NCBI GenBank assembly: GCA_013176395.1
Contig: JABMLP010000005.1
Span: forward strand, 1,240,001-1,304,000
Direction: 5' to 3'
Length of the DNA: 64,000 nucleotides
Origin: Venturia oleaginea
Lineage: Eukaryota; Ascomycota; Dothideomycetes; Venturiales; Venturiaceae
Numbering within the stretch: the stretch's first letter is position 1; the number at the start of each line of letters is the position of its first letter. Shown one piece after another: positions 1-11,873 of this stretch. The notes below the pieces were generated by a model, which was given only the letters and a program-made list of their open reading frames with translations, ran no database searches and had not been told where the DNA came from. Position numbers and translations under genes: made by a program.

Positions 1-3000
1 TACCAGATTATGCCTAGGATTTTGAGATAGTCTCCAATATGTCGAATCAAGCCAACTTTCGCGCACTCGACTTATATCTATCATACCAGTCCAGTGCCCC
101 CGTCACTCAATGCTCTTGAACTTCGGCTCCATATCTCCATATCATTACAACAACCGCCAACGCCTGTCGATGCTCAATCTTCAATGTACCTCTGAGGTTC
201 AACTAGTAAGACGATCTCTATCTAAACCTTCCCTTCGGAAACTCCTCCTATGCTACTGTACCAATAAATCAAAACTCCCAGCCTTCGCCCTATTTCGCGC
301 GCTATAAATTAACTGAACTTCCACAACAAAATCTCTGAGACCCTGGCAACTTTTTTCCAATGCTACATACATCTGCTGGACGCCATGTAGTGGGAATTCG
401 GTTTGACTGTTTTTCTTCGAACACTTCAAATATGTCCTGTCTGTGCAAGAAGTAGCGGGAATTGGCATATCTGAGTATACTCAAACTGGCTTTCTCTGGA
501 TAGACCAGGTTAAGTATACTCAAATTTCTCGAATCTCGGTGGTGGACATTGCCGGCCGCCTTTTTCTCGCACTGATAGAAGTATCTTCGTTCCATCTCAA
601 TGTTAGCTGTTCTCGATGATAGCTCAGAGATTCTGAACCTTGTCTTGAGGAAATGGTTCATATTGAGTAGTTCAAGGTTGTTTTCCAAGTCTCTCATTAA
701 GAAAGAAGCTAGATATGCCTGTAGTATTCATTACTCAATCAAACCTTCGAAATCACGCGTCATCTTCCACCACTTCCTTTTAAACATTCTGAAGCCACTT
801 CATCTAATCCAGCGCCTCATCGCAATGATGCCTTCCAACCCAAAGCTCACATTATCTTCAGACGTTACCGCGCCAGCGAATGCTCACCAGGCAGCTGTGC
901 GCTGAGGAGTACTTTCACGAGTGGGTCTCCCATTTTGTGCACCACACTATCGGCGACAGTCCAAAACCAGGCGGTTTTGCAATCGACCTGTGGCGCACAT
1001 TGATCCACCTGCTGCGTCTGTACAGCCCCCAGCGTCTCCTCTCTCAGACCTTTCAATTCCAGGGACTTTTCTTTTTCGTCACGGATTTCGTCCTGCGCTG
1101 TCTGAGGCTGGAAGCAGAACCGGTGCGCTGGGCTTATTATTAGATCTATTATGGTGAATCAACGGGAGGGAAAACGTGGAGAGTTTGCTCAGCCCCTGGT
1201 ATAGACAAGGTCCTCGCCCAGCCAAGCAAGTATGGGCCGATCGAGTCGTTTGAGGAAGCACTTTTGCCACAAGGGCTCTTTTTAGAAGCAGGCTTAGGAG
1301 GACAGGAGGAGGACTAGGACTTTTGTTGTATGCAGATCAGAACATGTTCTTCGCAATCCAACATTCCCAATTGTAGATCGATGTCGATGAATTTCTTGGA
1401 ATCTATTTTTCAAGTCGGCAAGGATTTTAGCGATATCCATCTTGAACTTATGGATTTGAGACCGAGACAGCGACTTAACTTTCAGAAGAGGGAAGACCAT
1501 GTATGTCTGCAAACCTTCGGTCGTTTCCTAATTCTCTGAACCACAACCACATCTTCCTTTTCCATTCCCATGCCCTTCCTTGTCTTAGCATACGAGTATC
1601 AACTCTTTTGGCATGCTGTACTAACTCAGATTCATCGATCATCTACGTCAGCTGATAATAACGCGACGTGACCCGGATAGGATCACGATATCACTAGCGT
1701 GATACGCGAAAAGAGACTTCTAGAAATTTCGCTCTCGCTCTCTCTTTCACTTTCAACATCGGAACACACACACACACACACACATGGAATGCATTTCATT
1801 ACCTTCTCCCCTCTTTTGCCATCTTTTGCCAACTAGAACACAACTCAGGGCAACGCGGCACACAATTCATGCGCGATATGGTCGGCCAAAAATCCCACTG
1901 CCTCACCTATTTCTGCAAGTCAATTCATTCAGTCCAGCAGTTTCACGAACTGACCCAGACACACACCCTGTTGACTTCCCTCCTTCTAGTAGCTTCGCTG
2001 ACTTGACAGTGATCTTCTTCGCTGATGCGAATGGGCAATCCGTTACATGGATTTGGAGATAAGCAGCAAGCAACACGCAGCCGTCTTTGGAGCCGACTTC
2101 AGTCATGACGCTTGAGCATCTGTTAACTCGTTAGCAGGAGATTGTCAACACAACAGCCTGGCAGCTTCACTTGCCTTACGTCAACCTTGGCCAGATATAC
2201 GTCTGGTCACCTTTTCAATTTTTCAATTAATCTTACCATCTTCACAGCTGAGAGAAATTCAAAAACCTTCATGGTATGTGAGAGGACTTCAAGACTTGAA
2301 GAGACATCTATATGAGTGCCTCATACCTTCAATTTCTCCAGCCTGTTCACATCAACTGACTCGGACTGCTTGCAGACCACGAGCGGCCTAGACGGGTCGT
2401 TCACACACCATTCCACCAAACCCACCATCACAATTCGAAAGACACTCTGCGACGCCTTTCTCCGGACCTCCGCGATGGAGAGTTGGTTTCACACCAACAC
2501 TCGCAACAGCCATCATTCACCTCCTTCACACGTCTCGTTACCGAAGAGCAAGAGATAGCAGAAGAAGACCACCTCCTCTACGAATTAGGTAACGTGCCGC
2601 CTGAACCTATCTTGAAGCACTACTTCAAGGGCGGTACCAACGGCGCACCATCAACCGAAACCGAAAGTGCCTCAGTCGCTTCGCCATCAGCTGCAGCTCC
2701 AGCTCCAATCTTAATACTTGTACCACAACATCCATTCATCACTTTCTACCATCCTCTTTCAGCCGAACATCACTTTACCACCTTCACTCAACAAAATCAA
2801 TCACACTAGTCACCCATTCAACATAATGCTCAGCAACCTCTCATAGCCGTCATGACAGACTTCAGCAACAGTCGGTCTTCCTTTTCTTCCATGACCAGCA
2901 TCACCATCGTCTCTTGATGCATAACCAGAAACATGACATCCAGCGACAAGAGACAAAGCTGATAACGCATCAGCCCTTAACCGGAGAACACTTTTCTTCA

Positions 3001-3995
3001 CTACTTCAACCTTCACCTGGAGACCACTGATCTACACATCTTCCAATAAACTATCAGAGACGCAGTGGACAACCGGAACATCGCCATCAAGACAATCATG
3101 ACTCCTCGCAAGGGTTTATGGGCGGAATTTCTGCTCTCTCTTCTGCATAATCCCACCCCACGATCAAAGGAGCTTCTAGCTAGTAAGTCCTCCAATTCCT
3201 TTCCTTTTAATGAGCGCCACAGGTTCCAAAGACTGTCGCTGCTGCCTTGCTCTTATATTGTATGTAGACGAACGAATGGAAACTTTTACTCAACTTGCCG
3301 GCCTTACTCTTCGCAAAATGGCCTCTATATATCCTAACGCAGCTGATCTTGACGATGGATATTTTCTATCAAGGCAGCCAATTTCAAGATGCGCCGTGAC
3401 CTGTTTCCGTGAAATATATTCGATCTGGAAATGCATACCTCTGTGAGACATGACCCATCCGAATCACCGACTCGATGACATAAACGGTGAAACGATGGCT
3501 TTCAGGGCGACACCAACGTCGAGGTACCGACTTTTCGTTATTCCTCATTCGTCGAGAAGCCACAAGGCTCATTCGAATCGCAACTGCCTCAAGAAAACGC
3601 CTGAATACCTTGTTGCCTGGAATAAGCTGATCGTGAGATCGATTAGGAGTTGCCAATACTTTGGTCCGATGACGCTTGTGACGGATATGAATGGGTCGAT
3701 CTTCTACACGAGGTAGAGGATTTGGGGGCTATGCGGTGTCGTGGCGGCAGATTCAAGTGAGGAAAGGGCGAATTGGATGCAATTGATGGTTGTTGAAGCA
3801 AAGAGCTCTAGATTAGCGTGATTCGATAGATGGCATGGTCAATAGATATTCAATAGAGATGTACCGTTTGAGTAGAAGCTAAAAACAAACTCTTGGCACC
3901 GCTTACTTTGGGGCTGAGGGTGCATCAATCTACCAACACTTCTCCTTCATAGTTTCCTATAAACTCCCTGGATAAGGCTATCGCCTGCTGACCCA
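1..3995. other. Leading 4 kb without a defensible gene
   Basis: No open frame here could be tied to a protein family. Some stretches look weakly coding. The minus frame ending near 865 reads through about 90 acidic/polar codons. The minus frame 1294-1512 has an amphipathic Lys/Ile-rich stretch. The plus frame up to 2809 (about 2420-2809) contains a Glu-rich then Ser/Ala/Pro-rich segment. None could be joined into a gene with convincing start, splice sites and stop, so all are left unnamed. An AC dinucleotide run lies at 1764-1784. Confidence 0.5.
1764..1784. repeat. AC microsatellite
   Basis: About ten uninterrupted AC units directly upstream of an ATG. Seen directly; no function assigned. 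Confidence 0.9.
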
Positions 3996-6503
3996 ATGTC
4001 TATGAGCTTGAGAACTTTTCTCGGTTCCAAGCGAAAATCGAGTAACAACAACACGAGCACATTGGGCAACTCCAGCACCCAGTCGCCGCCTCCAAACCAA
4101 TCCAGCATTTCAGCGTCCCCGCGCTCATCTCAAGCAAACAGCTCCACCAGCTCGCTCCCGACACAAGGACAACCTCCCGCCCCTCCAGCGAACGGCAACA
4201 ACATGAACCCCAACGCTGGAGGTCTTGGTCGCCCACCGAGCTACACCTATGCTGCTAATGGCGCTCCTCAGTTGGGTGCTCCCGGAGCTCAACATCGATC
4301 AAACTCGCCCATGCCCCCTCCACCCATAAACACTGCCACGAATCCGGCAGGCTACCCTCCTCAGCAGATCCAGCCTCAGTATGGGCATCAACAACAAGGC
4401 CCTCCAGGATATGGCGCACCTCCTCCACCAAATCAGGGCGGATACGGTCAGCCACAGGGTTATCAACCTCCTGTTCCTCAAGGGCCGGGCAGCTACGCAC
4501 GACCTGGTCCTGCGGAAGTGGACGGGGGCGCACGATCCAAGGCGCAACTCATCGTCGGAATAGACTTTGTAGGTCGCGGCTGTCACTTTTGGTTGACGGG
4601 AATTAACACGTCTGACAGGGCACCACCTTCTCGGGTGTCGCTTTTGCCTTTGCAACCAACACCGAGGCCAAAGAGGACATAATAACTGAATGGCCAGGTG
4701 CTGGCAACCAGACAAAGCAGAAGGTATGTTTGTTTCAACGTGCGCAATTACTTCATCTGACGCAAGGCTGCAGATTCCCACTGTGTTGTACTACGACCAA
4801 TACCAGAAAGTCGTAGGATGGGGCCCAGACATTGCAGATGCGCTTGCTCCAACCGGCTACCCAAAGCCTGGAGTGCAGAAGGTCGAATGGTTCAAATTGC
4901 AGCTCATGTTGTCTGGAAACACATATATCGATCCTATCAACCTACCCCCACTACCACCAGGAAAGTCCGAAGTCGATGTCGCAGCCGATTACCTTTTCCA
5001 CCTTCGCCAGGCCATGCGCAATCAGTTACAAAAGACATTGGGTGAGGTCTTCAATCGTGAAGAGCGCAATATCAGGTACTACTTGACTGTGCCGGCTATT
5101 TGGAATGATGCTGCCAAGGCTGCTACCCGAACAGCTGCCATCCAGGCTGGTTTCCTACGAGACGAGAATGACAACCGCTTGACCCTGGTCACTGAACCAG
5201 AAGCAGCAGGTATGTGTGATTCTGACTCGCTAGTCTGGACCCTGGCTGACAATTTCACTAGCTATGTTTTGCTCCAAGACTGGACTGCTCAATCTGAAGA
5301 TCCACGATGCAGTGCTCATTGTCGATTGCGGCGGTGGAACTGTCGATTTGATCGCTTACGAAGTCGAAGAGGAGCAGCCGTTCAGCGTCGCTGAATGTAC
5401 AGCCGGTTCCGGTGACTCCTGCGGTTCGACAGCTCTCAATCGCAACTTTAGCAACATTTTACGTGCGAAGATTCGCAAGATGAAGTTGCCTGATGGTTCG
5501 AGGACGGCTGGCAAAGTCTACGCGAAGTGCATCATGGACTTTGAGAACAGAATCAAGGCTGATTTCCGCAACAACGGCCAGAAATGGGCTGTTGATGTTG
5601 GTATCGAGGCTGAGTTCCCAGAGGCTGGCATTGAGGAAGGTTACATGACCTTCACCAACGAGGAGATTCTGCAGTGTTTCGAGCCTGTGGTGAACCGAAT
5701 TCTGGAACTGGTGCGGAATCAGATCATAGCCATCCAAGCGCAAAATCGAGCGCTGCAGGTATGTTTGATTCACAGGTTTCAGTAAGACTAGAAGACTAAC
5801 TGTCGAACAGAACGTACTCGTCGTCGGTGGTTTTGGTGCTTCCGAATACCTCTTCCAGCAAATCAAACTTCACGTCCCACCTCAATTCCAATCCAAAGTC
5901 GTCCGTCCTATGGACTCCGTCGCCGCTATCGTCAAAGGAGCCGTCACGGCCGGTATCACCGAACGAATCGTCACCCACCGCGTTGCCCGCAGACACTACC
6001 TCATGGCTACGTTACAACCTTTCAAAGAAGGTCACCACCCAGAACAATACCGTGTTCCATCTCTGGATGGTAAGGACCGATGCAAGTATACCAGGCAGAT
6101 CTTTGTGCAGAAGGGACAAAGGGTCAAGATTGGTGAACCGGTCAAGGTCAGCTTCTTCAGACAGGTCGCGCCTGGGGCCACGTTGATGTACGAGGATATT
6201 CTTTATGCCTGTGACGATGATGTTTGTCCAGAGTATACCAAGGACCCCAGTAAGTATCAATAATCCATGGCTCGTCCGTCCGATTATTAACACTATCTTG
6301 CAGGAATCAAGGAAGTTGTCACCCTCACTTCTGACTTGTCGAGGAAGAACTTGGAGAAGGACTTTGAGAGAATGGACACACCACAAGGAACATTCTACCG
6401 AGTATACTTCGATATCTACCTCACGCTCGATGGAAGTGAGTTTAATGCCGAATTAGTGTGCCAGGGCGAAGTCATGGGTAGGTGTACTGCCCGATTTAGA
6501 TAG
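3996..6503 (+). CDS. Hsp70-like (HSPA12-type) ATPase-fold protein
   Basis: Six exons: 3996-4568, 4619-4723, 4774-5209, 5262-5758, 5811-6249, 6304-6503, giving 749 residues. All five introns are 50-54 nt with GT-AG ends. The first ~185 residues are low-complexity (Ser/Asn, then Pro/Gln/Gly-rich with PPPP runs). An actin-like Hsp70 nucleotide-binding domain follows: phosphate-1 loop GIDFGTTFSG around residue 190, phosphate-2 VDCGGGTVD around 395, and adenosine motif VGGFGAS after the fourth intron. The canonical Hsp70 peptide-binding domain and an EEVD end are absent; a short beta-rich tail follows instead. This matches the divergent fungal Hsp70-like family related to animal HSPA12. Members bind ATP, but clients are mostly unknown, so a specific function is not claimed. 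The start is the first in-frame ATG. The family call is firm; the last exon end is slightly less so. Confidence 0.88.
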
Positions 6504-8017
6504 ATTTTTTTGTTTTGTTTGGTTGGTATGGATATTGACAGGCGTTCTCGTTGGATGATGGAAGCGTGGGTGATTGGTATTGATGATGCAAGAAAAAATG
6601 GACGATATCTCCTTAAGAAGAGAACGAGATGGGGAGGATGGTTGTTCGGCATTCCCGTTTCTGTTCCTTTGGGTGTGTGGGATGGGTGGGGAATTTATCT
6701 TGGTTGTTATTGGTGTGTGTTCTCTTTTTCGTCTCCATACCCATCACACAAATAACTAAATCTTACTTAACATGAGTCCATTTCTGGCAGGCAGTTTGGT
6801 TTTATCTGTGCGTACACAGTGGAGTGAGTTCAGTCCACTCGTGAGCATGCATAAGGATGCAACACCAAGTCTCTTTTCCACCACCACCATCATCGTTTTC
6901 ATTTGGTCAATGTTTCAGTTCGCTCTAACTTCGTCCGCGTCCATTCATTCTTTCGATAAGATCCGCTCCTCTTCGGTAACTTTCCACGCCATTCATCCAG
7001 TCATTTGACCCTACTCGTTCCCTTCTCTAGTATCTAAAAAACGTACGCTCTCCCTCATCAGACTCGAATATCTCGCATCTCATATATGCAAACATCCCCT
7101 CCGCTTCCTCTTGTTCAGCTACCCATTTATTGTTTTAAGCAACTCCCTTTCCACAGACATGTAATCGGAGGTTTGATGGTTTAGCTTACGAGTTAGCTTA
7201 CTACGAGAGGTAGAAACATCAAAATACAAAAGAGAAAGAGTAATGAATGAACAAGACGACGATCTCATATCACACACGATAGTAGCGAGATCAGAGCTTC
7301 ATCTCCATGTTGACATTGGCATCACTCGATTTCGCTCTCTGCATGATCTTGTAATTTTCACTTAGTGCAGAATGACCAACGCTTTCGTGTCTGACGCAAT
7401 CTGGAAACGGGCCAAGGTCATCTTCCCACTTAGATCGATGTCCCCGCTTTCATCTTGCTCTTTTTGATAGTTGTAATTGGTATTAAGATTTATTTCAGTG
7501 GTTCGACCCGCTTTCCCTTTCCCTTCGCAGTCCCTCAGCCGCCCAAAAGAGTACAGTAGATAGCTACAAAATCTCGCAATAGTACCCGCAACTGCAATTC
7601 GAAAAACGAATGGAGAATGTCAAAACCTAGCAGAATATCCCCGGCTCTCAGTAAACAGTCGCAGCAAATATCGGCAATGTCGCGGAAAGATTGGCCCATT
7701 TCCACTCCATGAAGGTGGAACAAGCCGTCGTCCACGAGAAAGTAATAACCACTGCAAATGTCAAAGACAAACGCCTCCCAGCTAAACAACGCTGTACAGA
7801 TCCCACCTCGCTGATTTGAACGCTTGGTCATGCAAGAGAGTTTAGTATAACGCTCACAATCCTCCCTTGCACCCATACGTCGCCTTACTAGCCGTGTCTG
7901 ACCTACCGCTCAAACGCCTTAGATTATGCCTTTATTCACAATTGCTGCACAGCGTGCCAATGATATCGCCACCTCGTTTCACTTCAGCTGTTGCCAGATG
8001 TGATGTGACTTCTCATT
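6504..8017. other. Intergenic, nothing recognised
   Basis: This spans the downstream flanks of the Hsp70-like gene (plus) and of PI synthase (minus), which converge here. Pyrimidine-rich tracts occur, but no coding, RNA or repeat structure could be supported. Confidence 0.6.
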
Positions 8018-9042
8018 TCAATTCTTCTTCGCGGCTCTTGCTGCTCTCCGAGCTGCGACATCGCCTTCTGCGAGCCACGTGCTGGCTTTTTTCAGTTGAA
8101 CGACATTAATGATTTGTTTTCCGAACATGACGGGGAAGGAAACAGCGGCTAGGATCCAGGGGACTGTGCTGTCCATCTTATTCGCTCTGTATATGTAAAT
8201 CAGTATTTGCCTGTATCCTATACTTGGAAGTGGTGAAATCTTACCGCGCATATTCCATAGCTCCTGCAGACCACGGGTTTGTGAATAGCAATGAAGGCTT
8301 TGGGGCAGCTGGACTGCCTTGTTGTAGACTTGAGGGTGATGGTTGTAGTAGTGATGGCGAGAGGAGAGGCGAAGAGAAGGAGAGGAGGTATAGCGCAATG
8401 AAGAAGACCTCATTGAACATGCAGAAGGTGAAGAGGACTTTCTGTTTCCAGAGATTAGCATCCACCTCATCATCCCAGACGCAAGATAAGACCAACATTA
8501 TTAGAGTAGTACTGCTTAAGGATCCAGCTTCGTCCCTCATCGATATTCTTGTGGCTCTGTCCTGCATCGCCCATAGCTAGGGTGGCATACATGTGCATAT
8601 AATGACTGGCGAAGTCTAGAGCAATGAGGCCCTGGAAGAGGATGGACCACCGTGGGAAAGCTGAGGCGAGGAAAACGAGGAGACAGGCAGTTGTGCATCG
8701 ATCAGTGACCATGTCGAGAACAGCGCCGAACCTGGTGGACTGATTGAATTTGCGGGCTGCGTAGCCGTCTAGAGCGTCTAGGAGACATGATATCGAGTAT
8801 AGTAGGCAGCATGTTCTGGGGTGGAGGGGCATGTAGTAGAGGGATGCGAGAGCAAGGACGATTCGGGAGTATCCTGTTTGTGAAGAGTCAGCTTGGTGGA
8901 GGCATGGGTAGTACTCGTCTGTACCTATCAAGTTTGGTATGAAGAGGAAGATGTTCTCGGTCTCGGCCATGTCCTCTATCTTCGCTGCTGCTGGTCCTCT
9001 GGGGGTCCCATTCCCGTTGGCCCTCGGTCTTGTGGCGGGCAT
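8018..9042 (-). CDS. PIS1: CDP-diacylglycerol--inositol 3-phosphatidyltransferase (PI synthase)
   Basis: Joins CDP-diacylglycerol and myo-inositol to make phosphatidylinositol, releasing CMP, in the ER membrane. Four exons on the minus strand: 9042-8925, 8873-8497, 8441-8245, 8186-8018, giving 286 residues. Introns are 51, 55 and 58 nt; the 51-nt one is in frame and stop-free but interrupts the conserved PNLIG-YSR block, so it is spliced. The CDP-alcohol phosphotransferase signature D-G-x2-A-R-x8-G-x3-D-x3-D is complete, inside DGYAARKFNQSTRFGAVLD. Hydrophobic segments lie around it, and the C-terminus is basic (KK...ARRAARAAKK). An Ala/Gly/Pro-rich N-terminus precedes the domain. A Ser/Pro-rich loop just before the third intron makes the protein longer than the yeast enzyme (about 220 residues). 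The middle intron uses GTTGGT as donor, unusual but supported by the alignment to the family's KVLFT block. Confidence 0.93.
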
Positions 9043-11873
9043 TATGTTTGAATAGTGTGCAGTGGTTGAATACTGTTCAGTGTATGGTGTGTCGGAGGGT
9101 CGCGGACACTGGCAGGTGGTGGTCGATAAGCGATAACAGCGCTTAGTCTTGGAGGCGGAAGAGGGCGCGCGCGAGTTGTGGTGTTGTTTTGATAAAGGAG
9201 AGACGTGAAACATATGGGATTGGTCTTCCTACTAATGTGTTCAAAGTCTTCACGTTAGAATTGCTTCAACGACGCGACTCCTTTCTTCCCCAGGACTAGT
9301 GCGAGGTGGAGACTAATTTCACTGCTATTTGTTATAGGAGGTAGCTCCCGTCCGTACCACTGTGTCTTCGGTCTTCTGATAGAACATGTCACTAGCCCCT
9401 ATCGATATCAATTCCCATACATTTCGACCATCTTCACTAGGCCGTGGAAAGTCTGTTGTTATGGACGAGATTGTGACATCGGGCATGATCGTGTCAGCCT
9501 CAGGCTCCATGACATCATCGCATGGGATTCTGGAAGAAGAGAAGGTATTCAAAGACAGGCTGATAACATTATCCAACAGAGACCAGCAGGAGTCGAGGCC
9601 CTGGCATGCTCTGTTTCATATATTTGCATGATCAAGAATGTAACCGCCTGAGCAGGCCTGTCGAATACATATAGACCACCCCGCAGCAAAAGAGCAGCAC
9701 CCATTCCGTTTGTTTCAGCCTCATATTTGAGAGTTTTACGTACGACGTGTCATAATATGCATGCTCGTAATAATCCCAGTTCACCCTGGGGCTGTCGTTG
9801 GCTGCCAGTAGCTGATAGCACTACCATTGAGCTTCTTGTCGCATATTTCCATCTCCACAGAATCTTTGGGTTCGATTTTCACTCGTATCTCATGTTGAGG
9901 AGCCGCCATCCGTGGTTGTCTTGATCTGTGAAGCACGGACGGCTCGACAGTCCACTCGCCCAATGTCGTTGATTGGTGACTGTTTATATTTATTTGTGAA
10001 GGAAGCGAGTAAGCAGGCCGCTTAACGCGAATAGCATGGAAGACGAAAGATGTTCAGCCTGCCGTCTCATACGCCCAACCCGTCAGCGTCAGAACGATGA
10101 TCTAGCCACGTTGAGCCTTATAGCAGCTACGCGAAGGGCGTCTAAATGGTGAAATATCATGGACTCTGTTGTACTGTCAGCCAGAGTGCAGAGTGCAGGG
10201 ATCTTTCTGTGTCGACCTCTTTTTCTTAGGAGCACATTCAATTCAGAAGAGAATCAAGAAGCTCCCTATGTGTCAAGAGAATGCTGCGCGGTCCAATTGA
10301 CATGCTACGGAGCCTTATCACATGTAGAGTAAACCCTCTCTGACGTCACCAACTCATCCTTGGAATCTGCTAGAGAGAGGAATTTCTTGGCAGGATGTTG
10401 CTTGATGTGAACAAGCATGAAGGAGTTGTTTCCGCGAAGTCCACGAGGTGGCTCAACCGTAGCTTGTCGGCGAAGGAAATTGACACTCTAAAAAGACGTT
10501 AAGATGTTGCAGTGGCGAGGATTTAGCCCTAGTACATCATTGGCACGATTGCCTAACCTCAATAAGCCCAACGTGCCAGTTTCAGTGGTGCAGGCCTTTC
10601 AGCCTTGCCGGCCGTCGGGACGAGGAATCAATGTGCATGCCCTGAGAAGATTCGAGACAAGCTGCCCAGAGATTTATAGCTTCTTGTGTTTGCAGTGTGC
10701 ATAGATTTCGGAAGCCAGTCTCGATTGTTATTAATTAGGGTCGATAAACTATGTAGCTCCGTGATGCTCGACGATGACCCGCCATGAAAGCTTTTTTTGT
10801 TCTATGGGACTGCATAGACCTAGACTTCATGGCAGCGCGTTTGAGCAAACTTGATGCCCTGTGGGATCTCCAGTCAGTCTGCTAGAAGGAGGAGGATGCG
10901 GGCGAAGGTCCAAGAGGCCAATGCTGAAGGTTGATCGTATATGGGCAGTGGTTGAACACAGCCTGGTGACGATCATGTTGTGGGGTCGGCGTCGGCCTTT
11001 GAAAGGATAATACTATGAGTAAAGATACTGTGTACTGCGTAGAGGTGAGAAGAGAAGCAACCTGGAAACCTTGACCAAGATTGATAAGCGGTAATCTAGT
11101 CGGCACAGCTTAGCTTTCCCGAAGCGCAGCTTGAGACACGAAAAGGGACTCGTTCCGTCACCTGACACAAGCAAAGGTATTAAGCTTTGTTGCTTCTAGA
11201 CCAGAGGTTGGAGTGATGAAGCCATGCACTCCTTATGATATATACGACATACGAGATGTTGAATCTATTGACCTGGCTGGCCATGACCAGAGGTCGCGAA
11301 GCTGTCCATCCGAAGTATCCGAGTCCTTTTGACAGGAATAACTTAACGCACCCATCCACAGCACAGGCCAAGGGCAGAGCACACGTCCTGTGAATATGGT
11401 CTGAGAGAGTTTTCTTATGCATGTGAGGATGACTTGAAGCCGGCTAAGGCTAGGAACCGGCACACCCGATTGACCTCGAGATTACAATGGCGCGAGCTCA
11501 CTCCTAGAGATTGAGCTCGGGAAACGGCATGGTGGTAAAGGAAGCTGATGGGATGGCTCATCCATGGAAGTTTCCGGGATGAATGGATGGAATGCAAACT
11601 TGAAGAGCTAGAACTGTTCTAACCCCATATTCTAGCCGACAGTGTCCGAGCTCCGCGTGACCCCTGGTAGTTCTACATACGTAGTACTATCTTCCCGAGA
11701 TATGCTCCCTCTCTCTTTCACATTCCTACATCATTCTGAATCTCTTGTCCTCCACCCAGAAGACCTTGTAACTCGCGGCCCCTGGTCAATATGGTCAATA
11801 GCAATTACGAACCATCCCACATAAAGCACGGCAATGAGCAGCCTCTTCTAGCAGGTACTACAATCCTTCCTCC
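9043..11873. other. Long intergenic region, nothing recognised
   Basis: 2.8 kb between PI synthase and beta-mannosidase. Only short open frames without family features. It holds the divergent promoters of the two flanking genes. No tRNA, transposon end or tandem array was seen. Confidence 0.55.

Noticed and set aside
865..1143. Overlapping open frames on both strands at 0.9-1.1 kb
   Set aside because: Each looks mildly coding, but no start, splice sites or family could be supported.
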